From assembly GCA_964489735.1 (NCBI GenBank), contig CAZBAL010000040.1:1-13197 (forward strand): a DNA stretch of 13,197 nucleotides, read 5' to 3'. This DNA comes from Andreesenia sp964489735 (lineage in GTDB: Bacteria; Bacillota; Clostridia; Tissierellales; Gottschalkiaceae). The stretch's first letter is position 1. The number at the start of each line of letters is the position of its first letter. A program made the translations under genes and the position numbers. This document shows positions 6,891 through 13,197 of the stretch, piece after piece. The notes under the pieces were generated by a model. The model was not told the origin of the DNA. It did not search any database and was given only the letters and a program-made list of their open reading frames with translations.

Positions 6891-7985
6891 ATGACAGACA
6901 AAAAACTCAAATACTTCGGTATTGCGATAGTAGTCCTTCTTTCACTTATATTGATTAAGGACCTGACTGATTCTGAAGTTTTTTTAACTCTGAGCAAAAT
7001 ACTTACACCATTTCTATATGGATTTGTAATAGCATATTTCTTAAATCCAATTATAGAATGGCTGCATAGAAAAATAAATAAAAACAGACTTCTAACCATA
7101 CTCTTCGTCTATTCTGTTCTCTTGGTTATTGTCTACTGGTCGTTTAAATTCATTATGCCGATAATTATATCAAACCTCAATTTCTTCATAAGGGACTTAC
7201 CAAACTCAATAAATAAGTTGATGCATATATTAGATAGTAAAATATTATCTAATTTAAGTCCTGAATATGCCGATACCTTATCCATGAAGATACGAAAGTC
7301 CTTGGGATCGATTGGCAGTACGAATTTCGACCTCGGTCTTCTACTGCATTATACTAAGTATGCTACAGATTTTCTGATGAATCTAATTATAGGAATAGTA
7401 ATATCAGTCTATATGATAAAAGATAAGGAAAGATTGATATCTCTATTCAAAAGACTTATGTACAGCTATATGGATAGCAGCTTTGTGAATAGTATAATCA
7501 GTTTTCTGACAGAATTAAACGAGGTTTTCTATAGGTTTTTAATTGGAAAGGTCATAGACTCAGCTATAATGGGAGCTATTTTCTATGTTCTGCTATTCCT
7601 TATACAGATTCCTTACTCAATAATAATGAGTATAGTCTTCGGATTGACAAATATAATACCATATTTCGGACCATTCTTAGGTATTATAACATGTACAATG
7701 ATAGCTTTGATATATGCTCCAGAGTATTCAGTACTCGTTTTTATAATGACTGTACTGCTTCAGCAGTTTGATGGCTTCTACCTTGGACCAAAAATACTCG
7801 GTGGAAGAGTTGGCCTTTCGCCATTCTGGACGATGGCAACAATACTAATTGCTGGTGGTCTATTTGGTGTGGCTGGAATGTTGCTCGCTGTACCTGCAGC
7901 ATCAGTTGTAAAATCACTTCTGAACAGATCTATGGAAGAGAGACTTTTAAAGAAAAATATATACATCGAGTCTAATGATGAATAA
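6891..7985 (+). CDS. AI-2E family (PF01594) transporter-like membrane protein
   Basis: The 364-residue polytopic membrane protein belongs to the family that includes TqsA, the YdbI/YtvI group and some Na+/H+ antiporters. It has several N-terminal helices (about 8-23, 33-51, 66-93), a soluble middle part (about 100-155) and a helical C-terminal half. The C-terminal half holds the conserved segments GLTNIIPYFGPFLG at 251-264, DGFYLGPKILGG at 294-305 and GGLFGVAGMLLAVP at 322-335. The substrate is not predictable: members are annotated as autoinducer exporters or ion antiporters, and most Gram-positive members are uncharacterised. The start ATG has AAAGGA eight bases upstream. It is a single-gene unit, divergent from the methyltransferase and convergent with the ABC permease. 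Confidence 0.92.
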   Translation: MTDKKLKYFGIAIVVLLSLILIKDLTDSEVFLTLSKILTPFLYGFVIAYFLNPIIEWLHRKINKNRLLTILFVYSVLLVIVYWSFKFIMPIIISNLNFFIRDLPNSINKLMHILDSKILSNLSPEYADTLSMKIRKSLGSIGSTNFDLGLLLHYTKYATDFLMNLIIGIVISVYMIKDKERLISLFKRLMYSYMDSSFVNSIISFLTELNEVFYRFLIGKVIDSAIMGAIFYVLLFLIQIPYSIIMSIVFGLTNIIPYFGPFLGIITCTMIALIYAPEYSVLVFIMTVLLQQFDGFYLGPKILGGRVGLSPFWTMATILIAGGLFGVAGMLLAVPAASVVKSLLNRSMEERLLKKNIYIESNDE

Positions 7986-8001
7986 TAAAATGTGATATAA
8001 A

Positions 8002-8061
8002 AAATCCCCCTGTGCTATAAGTTTATGCAATCACTGCATGAACTCATAACACAGGGGATTT
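8002..8061. terminator. Long bidirectional terminator hairpin between convergent genes
   Basis: A nearly perfect 27-bp stem, with a one-base bulge, two mismatches and a G-U pair, closes an ATCAC loop at 8030-8034. On the minus strand it is followed by TTTTTT, ideal for ending the ABC permease operon. On the plus strand it is followed by TTTCTTCATTCT, a weaker tail that would serve the AI-2E family gene. Confidence 0.88.
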
Positions 8062-8083
8062 CTTCATTCTATAATCGATTCCA

Positions 8084-8824
8084 TCACTTAATTTTATACT
8101 TTTTGTTTTCAAATACATAACCACTTACTCCCGCTAGAAGAGCTATATATCCTACTACCACAACAACATTCATAAAGTTCGAGTCGGATTCAAGTCTATT
8201 TCCCATAAACAGCTTAAAGAACGACATCGTTGAATTTATAGTAACTGGATAAAGGGAGGCTTCGAATGAACCAACCAAACCCATTACAGCAAAAACAGAA
8301 TAAAATATTAGAAAATTTATTAATCTGCTCTTAGTAAATTGCGCTACTAAAGAAGCCAATAGAGTTATTATAGCAATCGGGAAAATACTTATAGCTAGTG
8401 CCACTATGGCTTTATACACATCTTCCGATACCATTCCTTGACCTACCATTGTAACAAAACTGCTGAAAAAATAGTTTATGGCTACCATTATGAGTAAGTA
8501 TAAAGCAATAGCTCCTATTTTGCTCATAAAAAGCGTTCCTCTGCCAATAGGCTTGACAATATATCCTAATACATAATTTTTCTTTTGTTCTCTGGTGAAA
8601 ATTCTAAGTGATAGTATTATCGCCATAAAAGGAACAAAAAATCTCATCATGATGTCATGAGAGGAGAATACAGCACTTCCAAGTCTTATATCTATATAGT
8701 CATTCAAGAACATAAAGATATAAGTCACACTTTTAGGGATTAAGGATATCAGTACTGAAAAAGCAAAAAAGCCTTTCATCATGATTAGCTTCTTAAACTC
8801 ATTTTTAATTCCCGTAAATAACAT
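8084..8824 (-). CDS. ABC-2-type permease
   Basis: The 246-residue membrane protein has about six predicted helices (near 17-40, 58-75, 102-122, 138-162, 168-186 and 216-236). The cytoplasmic segment between helices 2 and 3 (RIFTREQKKNYVLGYIVKPI) is typical of ABC-2 permeases, where it contacts the ATPase. Such proteins export or protect against small molecules, peptides or antibiotics, or take part in signalling; the substrate is unknown. The start ATG has AGGGAG seven bases upstream and lies 20 bases inside the end of the ATPase-like gene, so translation is coupled. It is the last gene of a three-gene module (unknown extracytoplasmic protein, degenerate ATPase, permease) downstream of a two-component system. 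Its only visible ATPase partner is degenerate, so an active ATPase, if needed, must come from elsewhere. Confidence 0.85.
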   Translation of the reverse strand: MLFTGIKNEFKKLIMMKGFFAFSVLISLIPKSVTYIFMFLNDYIDIRLGSAVFSSHDIMMRFFVPFMAIILSLRIFTREQKKNYVLGYIVKPIGRGTLFMSKIGAIALYLLIMVAINYFFSSFVTMVGQGMVSEDVYKAIVALAISIFPIAIITLLASLVAQFTKSRLINFLIFYSVFAVMGLVGSFEASLYPVTINSTMSFFKLFMGNRLESDSNFMNVVVVVGYIALLAGVSGYVFENKKYKIK

Positions 8825-9437
8825 TTAGTTCTCCCTCTCTTATCTCGTATATTATATCTGCAATGTCTATCATATCTTCTAAACTATCTGAAGATAGAAG
8901 TAAAGTCTTCCCACCTGCTTCAGAATTTATTATGTTTTTTATTTCATCGCGTTCAGGTTTGTCCAGACCATCTAAAATCCCATCATATACCAGAATCTCA
9001 GGATTGTTTAGCACGGATATAGCTATAGCAAGCTTTGATTTCATAAAATTGCTAAGAGTAGAGATCTTCTTATTCCTATAATCATAGAAGTAGAACCTTT
9101 GCATCACATCTTCAATCCTTGGATTTGTGAGCTCTCTAAAGTAACTGCCATGAATTTTAAAAGCCTTCCCAACAGTCAGCCTAGGATCTAGCACATCTTT
9201 AAATGCAAAGCCGATTTTCCTGATTATTGTATTTCTTTTTTTGTTTATATCTATTCCAAATATATTTATCTTTCTTTCTCTGGACTGATCTATTCCAAAT
9301 ATAGCTTTTATAAGCTCAGTCCTTTCAAAGTTCTTTTCGCTGTATATTCCAATTTTAAGATTTTCTTCAATGTATATATTCTGAGTATTCATTTTTATAT
9401 CATCTATAATCAGTTTCTCTATTTCAATTATATTCAA
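8805..9437 (-). CDS. Degenerate ABC transporter ATP-binding protein (pseudo-ATPase)
   Basis: The 210-residue protein has the outline of an ABC nucleotide-binding domain but has lost nearly all catalytic residues. Against the usual motifs: Walker A GxxGxGKTT reads SEKNFERTE (33-41), with Lys replaced by Arg39 and the glycines lost. The Q-loop Gln appears as Lys80. The signature LSGGQ/M is LSNFM (128-132). Walker B keeps Asp152 but the catalytic Glu is Gly153 (ILVYDGILDGLD). The switch His is Asp184 (LLLSSDSLEDM). The D-loop GLD (157-159), the PRLTV region after the Q-loop and the fold-defining hydrophobics remain. The frame is open throughout. It starts at a TTG just after the upstream stop, with AAGGTGGGG as Shine-Dalgarno, and overlaps the permease gene. 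It probably cannot hydrolyse ATP and may be a scaffold or regulatory subunit. Short length (210 against 220-300) fits a stripped domain. Confidence 0.8.
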   Translation of the reverse strand: MNIIEIEKLIIDDIKMNTQNIYIEENLKIGIYSEKNFERTELIKAIFGIDQSRERKINIFGIDINKKRNTIIRKIGFAFKDVLDPRLTVGKAFKIHGSYFRELTNPRIEDVMQRFYFYDYRNKKISTLSNFMKSKLAIAISVLNNPEILVYDGILDGLDKPERDEIKNIINSEAGGKTLLLSSDSLEDMIDIADIIYEIREGELNVIYGN

Positions 9438-9439
9438 AG

Positions 9440-10282
9440 CTAAACCCCACCTTGTCCATTCTCCATTTTCTGAATAGGGAGAACATCTTTGCCTTCCAGA
9501 TTAAATCTCTTTATTCTGGCTTTTGAATAATCCACATTAACAATATTTTCTATTTGCAGGGTGTTTTTCTTTCCCATACTGTCATCAGCAGTCACTAAGA
9601 CGGATACATCATACTTTACAATCTTCTCATCTTCTATGACAAACTCTGCATCTATCCGTTCCACATCTATATTTCTGTAACCGTAATATTCATTAATGTA
9701 TTCATCTGTTCCTTCCTGCAAGACTTCACTTCCGGTCGCCATGAAATTAGAGTGAGCAACCAATCCAAAGATGATTCTGCTCAAGCTCGGAACTTGAGAT
9801 CTTTCAAGATGAACCTTTATAGTATTTCCTTCTTTAACAAAATGTTTTTTTGCATCACCAACAGCCATAGACAGTCCTGTTTTCGTGACTCTTCTGGCCA
9901 AGAACTCTTCGAAAATCGCAAACCTTTTGTCAAAACCATAGCTTGTCTCATTCTTATAGTACTTATCATCAACGTAAAATATCACATCATTACCTTTGCC
10001 GTATACTTCGTACTTTTTCTCTTCTTTGTTTGTCTTGAAGCTATTTGACATATAGGTTTCATCTTGATCCGCACTCAGTCTAATCATACCAGATAGATTG
10101 GTGATATTATTTTCACTGACACTGAACTCATATTCAAGATTTCCCTCTTTAGGCATCATGCTTCTATCAAAAGCCTTAATAAATTCATCGTAACCTGATT
10201 CCTTATTCATAAAAGAAACTCCACTAAAAACAACTAAAACTAAACCAATGACAAACACAGTCATATACCTTTTTGAATTCAA
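9440..10282 (-). CDS. Membrane-anchored extracytoplasmic protein of unknown function
   Basis: I do not recognise the family. The 280-residue product (TTG start) has a basic N-terminus and one hydrophobic helix at about 8-23 followed by polar sequence. It is therefore an uncleaved anchor or signal peptide, with the bulk outside the cell. There is no lipobox and no cysteine at all. The rest has many alternating strands with Tyr, Asn and charged residues, for example NLEYEFSVSENNITNLSG and YEVYGKGNDVIFYVDDKYYKN. This is reminiscent of beta-rich LolA/LppX-like lipoprotein folds, which is only a guess. The TTG at 10282 is preferred because GAGAGGTG lies at a suitable distance; the GTG at 10291 is too close to it. 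It leads the ABC-like module, its stop two bases before the ATPase-like start, so it is probably a partner or substrate-facing component of that membrane complex. Confidence 0.75.
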   Translation of the reverse strand: MNSKRYMTVFVIGLVLVVFSGVSFMNKESGYDEFIKAFDRSMMPKEGNLEYEFSVSENNITNLSGMIRLSADQDETYMSNSFKTNKEEKKYEVYGKGNDVIFYVDDKYYKNETSYGFDKRFAIFEEFLARRVTKTGLSMAVGDAKKHFVKEGNTIKVHLERSQVPSLSRIIFGLVAHSNFMATGSEVLQEGTDEYINEYYGYRNIDVERIDAEFVIEDEKIVKYDVSVLVTADDSMGKKNTLQIENIVNVDYSKARIKRFNLEGKDVLPIQKMENGQGGV

Positions 10283-10348
10283 ACGTCTCACCTCTCAATC
10301 TATCTGACTCTGTTCATTAACGCACATTTTTATTTCATATTATTATCT

Positions 10349-10377
10349 CATATATTGATTACATCAAACTAAATCAA
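10349..10377 (-). promoter_or_regulatory. Predicted promoter of the ABC-like module
   Basis: On the minus strand TTGATT (10377-10372) precedes TATATG (10354-10349) by 17 bases. The -10 box is weak, as expected of a promoter that needs an activator, and TTAAC repeats lie directly upstream. Read-through from the regulator gene is also possible, since no strong terminator was seen in 10441-10470. Confidence 0.45.
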
Positions 10378-10380
10378 ATC

Positions 10381-10397
10381 TTAACAGTTTATTAACT
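10381..10397 (+). promoter_or_regulatory. TTAAC direct repeat, candidate response-regulator binding site
   Basis: TTAACA (10381-10386), five bases, then TTAACT (10392-10397): two hexamers with an 11-bp period, as in Pho-box sites of PhoP/PhoB-type regulators. It lies immediately upstream of the predicted -35 box of the ABC-like module and just downstream of an OmpR-family regulator gene. GTTAGT follows at 10403-10408, again in 11-bp register. Confidence 0.45.
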
Positions 10398-10470
10398 CTA
10401 TAGTTAGTATCTTCCTATATTTATAAATCGAATAAATCTTATTGTCTTTATAGCTGATTCGGACAGAGCT

Positions 10471-11169
10471 TTACTCATGCTTTAAATCAGCAAATTTATA
10501 ACCTGTACCCCATACCGTTTCAATATATCGAGGCTTAGATGGATTATCTTCAACTTTCTCTCTTATCCTATTTACATGTACTGTAACCGTTGAAACATCA
10601 CCAAATGCATCCATACCCCATATCTTATCAAAAAGTGTTTCTTTCGTGAAAACTATATTAGGATTCTTAGCCAAAAACTCAAGTAAATCAAATTCTCTAT
10701 TTGTTAGCTTAATTTCTTTACCTTTTTTAAGCACCTGACGAGATTCAGAGTTTATAACTATATCTTCAAACTCAATGGCATTCCCTTTTTTCTCAACTTT
10801 TTCTGTAGATTTATACCTTTCCACATTCCTCTTAACCCTGGCAACCAGTTCCTGAGGATCAAAAGGCTTTACAACATAATCATCCGCTCCAAGTCCTAGC
10901 CCTCGTATCTTATCAATAGAGTCCTGTTTTGCTGTAACCATAATTATTGGAACATCCTTAACTTCCCTTATGCTCTTGCAAATTTCAAAACCATCAAGAT
11001 CCGGTAACATAATATCTACAATTATGAGACTGTAATCCCCATCTAGTGCTTTCTCCAGACCAACCTTACCGTTATGAGCCACATCAACTTCAAAACCACT
11101 TATCTCCAGATAATCTTTTTCAAGTTCTGCGATGTCTTTCTCATCTTCAATTACTAGTATTTTTTCCAT
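10471..11169 (-). CDS. OmpR/PhoB-family response regulator
   Basis: The 232-residue DNA-binding regulator has a receiver domain with Glu8/Asp9, phospho-acceptor Asp52 in LIIVDIMLPDLDG, Thr79 and Lys101-Pro102. It is followed by an OmpR-type winged helix (about 130-227) with LTNREFDLLEFL, TVHVNRIREKV and the ending YIETVWGTGYKF. The ATG at 11169 is preferred to the GTG at 11178, because AGGAGG sits only one base from the GTG but ten bases from the ATG. The ATG follows the kinase stop codon by one base, so the two are coupled. The likely targets are the downstream ABC-like module, through the TTAAC repeat, and its own operon. Arrangement and size resemble Gram-positive systems that sense envelope stress or antimicrobial compounds, but the signal is unknown. 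Confidence 0.93.
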   Translation of the reverse strand: MEKILVIEDEKDIAELEKDYLEISGFEVDVAHNGKVGLEKALDGDYSLIIVDIMLPDLDGFEICKSIREVKDVPIIMVTAKQDSIDKIRGLGLGADDYVVKPFDPQELVARVKRNVERYKSTEKVEKKGNAIEFEDIVINSESRQVLKKGKEIKLTNREFDLLEFLAKNPNIVFTKETLFDKIWGMDAFGDVSTVTVHVNRIREKVEDNPSKPRYIETVWGTGYKFADLKHE

Positions 11170-11170
11170 A

Positions 11171-12625
11171 TTATTCACTCCTCCTAGGCAGTTTTATAGT
11201 TATTACTAATCCATTATCATTATGAGCCGCAATAGTTCCTCCATGCCCCTCTACAACACGCTTTACTATGGATAGTCCAAGACCGCTGCTTTTTCCCGGA
11301 TCTGTCCTAGAGCTGTCAGCTCTGTAGAAAACTTCAAATATTTTATCTAAACTTTCTTCTTTTACACCTGGTCCATTGTCCTTGACCTCAAGGCAAATAT
11401 ATTCTTTTTCCAGATAGGTTCTAAATCTTATTTTTACACCTTCGCCAGCATATTTACAGCTGTTTTCCACCATATTAAACAAAACTCTTATGAACTGTGT
11501 TTTGTCTAAACTGACCATTATCTGCCTGTTAATTATTCCAACGTAATTTATACTGATATTCCTTCCATCATACTCCTGAACCATATTCTTGACTTCTTCA
11601 ATCATGAAACCTATAAAATCAATTTCTTCAAAATTAAATCTCATGCTTCCCGATTCCAGTCTTGAATAAGAGTATAGTATCTCTATCAGGTTCTCTAGTT
11701 CTTCAGTTTTTGTGTATATGGTTTTCAGGTACTTTTCCTGTTTCTCTGGAGTGTTAGCTATCCCATCCATCAGTCCTTTGGCATATCCTTTGATAGAGGT
11801 CATAGGTGTTCTCAGATCATGAGATATTCCAACTATCAGCTGTTTTCTATCTTCATCGAAGTTTTTCTGTTGCTCAACTGAAGCCCTTAACTTTTCTTTC
11901 ATATCATTAAATTCAGTTATTACTTCTCCAAATTCATTTTTTTCATCATATTTTATGGTGTATTTGTAGTCTTCTTTCCTAATTTTTTCAGTTCCATACT
12001 TCAATCTATATATTGGATTTAAAATATATCGGGATAGATATCCTGTCAGTGCAATATTTGTTACAAAAAACATAGATATACTCATGAATACAAAGAGAGC
12101 TAAATATGTAATTGCTGTTTTCAAGACAAAGTCCATATCTACATACTGGTAGGGAACCATATTGCCGACAGCTAGTATTGACCTCTCTGAATCCTCTATA
12201 TGAAAGTTTTTCTTGATTATATTCTTGTTATCAATCTGGAGAATATTTGAGTTCTTATAAGTATCCATATTATAGTTTATGCTTTCTAGAAACTTCTTAT
12301 TTTCATCACTCATATTAGAGTCTATTATTTTCCCATTCTGTATGAGCTGAATCTCATATCCTCTGTTTCTAAGATAATTATCCATCTCTGAATATATCAT
12401 ATTTCTATTTTCTAAACTCTGAGAGTATTCCATTCTATTGAGTGTCTGATCTATATACCTCTCTACTTCTCTTATATCGTTTTGACTCTCCTTGAACTTC
12501 TCCAAAGATATACCAGTTACATTTCTAAATGATATAGCTAGTATTAAAGTCACTATGAGCATAGTAGCTACAGCTATAAGCATTGCAATTATATTGCTGA
12601 CTATCAACTTGCTTCTGAGTTTCAT
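11171..12625 (-). CDS. Transmembrane sensor histidine kinase (HAMP, HisKA, HATPase)
   Basis: The 484-residue kinase has a classic layout: transmembrane helix 1 (about 11-33), an extracytoplasmic sensor region of about 130 residues (34-165), transmembrane helix 2 (about 167-190), and a HAMP linker (about 195-248). Then come the HisKA domain with His269 in VGISHDLRTPMTSIKGY and a HATPase domain with N-box FNMVENSCKYA (384-394), G1 DNGPGV (416-421), an F-box near EVFYRAD, and G2 SSGLGLSIV (446-454). All catalytic motifs are intact. The start is ATG at 12625 with TAGGTGAT upstream; a TTG at 12655 would give ten more residues but has no ribosome binding site. The sensor region has no family I recognise. 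It is the first gene of its operon, one base before the regulator start, and is driven by a strong predicted promoter. Confidence 0.93.
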   Translation of the reverse strand: MKLRSKLIVSNIIAMLIAVATMLIVTLILAISFRNVTGISLEKFKESQNDIREVERYIDQTLNRMEYSQSLENRNMIYSEMDNYLRNRGYEIQLIQNGKIIDSNMSDENKKFLESINYNMDTYKNSNILQIDNKNIIKKNFHIEDSERSILAVGNMVPYQYVDMDFVLKTAITYLALFVFMSISMFFVTNIALTGYLSRYILNPIYRLKYGTEKIRKEDYKYTIKYDEKNEFGEVITEFNDMKEKLRASVEQQKNFDEDRKQLIVGISHDLRTPMTSIKGYAKGLMDGIANTPEKQEKYLKTIYTKTEELENLIEILYSYSRLESGSMRFNFEEIDFIGFMIEEVKNMVQEYDGRNISINYVGIINRQIMVSLDKTQFIRVLFNMVENSCKYAGEGVKIRFRTYLEKEYICLEVKDNGPGVKEESLDKIFEVFYRADSSRTDPGKSSGLGLSIVKRVVEGHGGTIAAHNDNGLVITIKLPRRSE

Positions 12626-12701
12626 TGTATCACCTACAATCTTTACAAATCTCAATATTAAATTTTGCCAATTTCATTGAGTATATAAGCTTACTTATCT
12701 A

Positions 12702-12730
12702 ATTATAACTTTATTTCAGATTATAATCAA
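12702..12730 (-). promoter_or_regulatory. Promoter of the kinase-regulator operon
   Basis: On the minus strand TTGATT (12730-12725) and a perfect TATAAT (12707-12702) are 17 bases apart, giving a leader of about 70 bases before the kinase ATG. Confidence 0.65.
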
Positions 12731-12776
12731 AAACTATGTTAAATTATCATACATTGTTCTTTGTTGAGGTTTTTGC

Positions 12777-12806
12777 TTGTTTTATTCATGAACTAACGTG
12801 TATAAT
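12777..12806 (+). promoter_or_regulatory. Promoter of the DUF2273 gene
   Basis: On the plus strand TTGTTT (12777-12782) and a perfect TATAAT (12801-12806) are separated by 18 bases. It is divergent from the kinase promoter and lies about 70 bases before the small gene. Confidence 0.55.
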
Positions 12807-12869
12807 GTTATAAATGGAATATAACTTTATACAATAATTATATTTAAATAAACTAGACTATAAAGCTAA

Positions 12870-12875
12870 AGGAGG
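12870..12875 (+). promoter_or_regulatory. Ribosome binding site fixing the non-AUG start of the DUF2273 gene
   Basis: A full AGGAGG, within AAAGGAGGAG, lies eight bases before ATA (12884-12886) and five before ATC (12881-12883). It is one of the strongest Shine-Dalgarno sequences in the window, which suggests that initiation at a rare codon is compensated by tight ribosome binding. Confidence 0.75.
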
Positions 12876-12883
12876 AGATTATC

Positions 12884-13087
12884 ATAAAAGAGTTTTATGA
12901 TAAGTATAAATGGAGAATTATCTGTTCTTTGACAGCTCTTACTGTAGCCCTGCTCATAATAAATATTGGCTTTTTAAAAACACTCTTGGTTCTAATTTTA
13001 GTAGGGATAGGTTTTCTAATTGGACAATGGCGTGATAATGGCGTAGACCCGGTGGAATTTCTTAATTCACTCTTTGGAAATCGCTAA
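12884..13087 (+). CDS. DUF2273 small integral membrane protein with a non-canonical start codon
   Basis: The 67-residue product begins (initiator)-KEFYDKYKWRIICSL, has two closely spaced hydrophobic helices (about 12-28 and 31-48), and ends QWRDNGVDPVEFLNSLFGNR. This fits the DUF2273 family: a helix pair with a short Gly-Phe-x-Lys-Thr turn (GFLKT at 29-33), a G-x-x-x-G second helix and a polar C-terminal tail. In many Firmicutes DUF2273 genes sit beside asp23/amaP envelope-stress genes; here the gene stands alone next to a tRNA. An AGGAGG at 12870-12875 marks the translation start, but no ATG, GTG or TTG follows in frame. ATA at 12884 (spacing 8) is the best start and ATC at 12881 (spacing 5) the alternative. 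An in-frame TAG at 12854 excludes a longer form. The ATG at 12897 is out of frame. Confidence 0.78.
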   Translation: MKEFYDKYKWRIICSLTALTVALLIINIGFLKTLLVLILVGIGFLIGQWRDNGVDPVEFLNSLFGNR

Positions 13088-13094
13088 TACTTCA

Positions 13095-13123
13095 TTGACA
13101 CAAGTCAAAAAAGATGGTAAAAT
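13095..13123 (+). promoter_or_regulatory. tRNA promoter
   Basis: A perfect TTGACA (13095-13100), a 17-base spacer and TAAAAT (13118-13123) lie about 20 bases before the tRNA 5' end. The start would be near 13130, leaving a short 5' leader for RNase P to remove. Confidence 0.8.
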
Positions 13124-13143
13124 ATACCCTGTAGTAAAAATTT

Positions 13144-13197
13144 GGCGGCGTAGCTCAGTTGGCTAGAGCATGCGGTTCATACCCGCAGTGTCAGCGG
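13144..13197 (+). tRNA. tRNA with CAT anticodon, probably elongator tRNA-Met (3' end beyond the window)
   Basis: The cloverleaf is clear as far as it goes: acceptor 5' strand GGCGGCG (13144-13150), D-stem GCTC/GAGC (13153-13156 with 13166-13169), and anticodon stem TGCGG/CCGCA (13171-13175 with 13183-13187). The loop is TTCATAC, with anticodon CAT at 13178-13180, then variable loop GTGTC and the 5' strand of the T-stem AGCGG. The T-loop and the 3' acceptor strand are missing because the window ends. It lacks the GGG/CCC anticodon stem of initiator tRNA. An AUA-reading tRNA-Ile with a modified CAT anticodon cannot be fully excluded. Confidence 0.93.

Noticed and set aside
6874..6891. Five-codon leader open frame whose TAA overlaps the AI-2E gene ATG
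   Set aside because: No ribosome binding site precedes it and it contains the Shine-Dalgarno of the real gene; likely chance.
11170..11178. GTG start at 11178 for the OmpR-type regulator
   Set aside because: AGGAGG lies only one base before the GTG; the ATG at 11169 has usable spacing and matches the family's usual start just before KILVIED.
12626..12655. TTG start at 12655 for the large histidine kinase
   Set aside because: No ribosome binding site there, whereas the ATG at 12625 follows TAGGTGAT and gives a normal N-terminus before the first membrane helix.
13144..13197. Initiator tRNA-fMet
   Set aside because: The anticodon stem is TGCGG/CCGCA and lacks the three consecutive G-C pairs typical of initiators; the acceptor start GGCGGCG also fits an elongator.

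Overview
The window reads as chromosome of a low-GC, Gram-positive anaerobe, most likely a member of the class Clostridia. The reasons are very AT-rich intergenic DNA, strong AGGAGG-type ribosome binding sites, sigma-A promoters of the TTGATA-17-TATAAT kind, frequent TTG starts, a molybdenum hydroxylase operon in FAD/2Fe-2S/Mo order, and a DUF2273 membrane protein. The species cannot be named from the sequence alone. No insertion sequence, phage gene or CRISPR array is visible.

Layout. (1) 105-4059, minus strand: a three-gene xanthine dehydrogenase-family operon (FAD subunit, 2Fe-2S subunit, molybdopterin subunit, joined by TAATG overlaps), closed by a terminator at 105-130. It is preceded by a very good promoter, a 15-bp direct repeat around that promoter, and an intrinsic terminator inside the leader about 110 bases before the first start codon. 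That layout suggests transcription attenuation. (2) 4135-6607, minus: a SpoU/TrmH-family RNA 2'-O-methyltransferase, a membrane-anchored histidine kinase with no sensor domain, and a response regulator whose output region resembles the MpsC/DUF2294 family rather than a DNA-binding domain. (3) 6891-7985, plus: an AI-2E family (PF01594) membrane protein, divergent from region 2 and convergent with region 4, with a 60-nt hairpin at the convergence point. (4) 8084-12625, minus: an OmpR/PhoB-type two-component system (kinase then regulator), followed by a membrane-anchored extracytoplasmic protein of unknown function, an ABC ATPase homologue whose nucleotide-binding motifs are almost all lost, and an ABC-2-like six-helix permease. 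TTAAC direct repeats just upstream of the export module's predicted promoter make it a plausible target of the adjacent regulator. (5) 12777-13197, plus: a 67-residue DUF2273 protein that lacks any AUG, GUG or UUG start despite a perfect Shine-Dalgarno, then a promoter and the 5' part of a tRNA with a CAT anticodon, cut by the window end.

The most unusual items are the degenerate ABC ATPase kept in a translationally coupled operon, the attenuator-like leader and paired repeats of the molybdenum hydroxylase operon, the receiver-MpsC/DUF2294 fusion with its sensorless kinase, and the non-canonical start of the DUF2273 gene.
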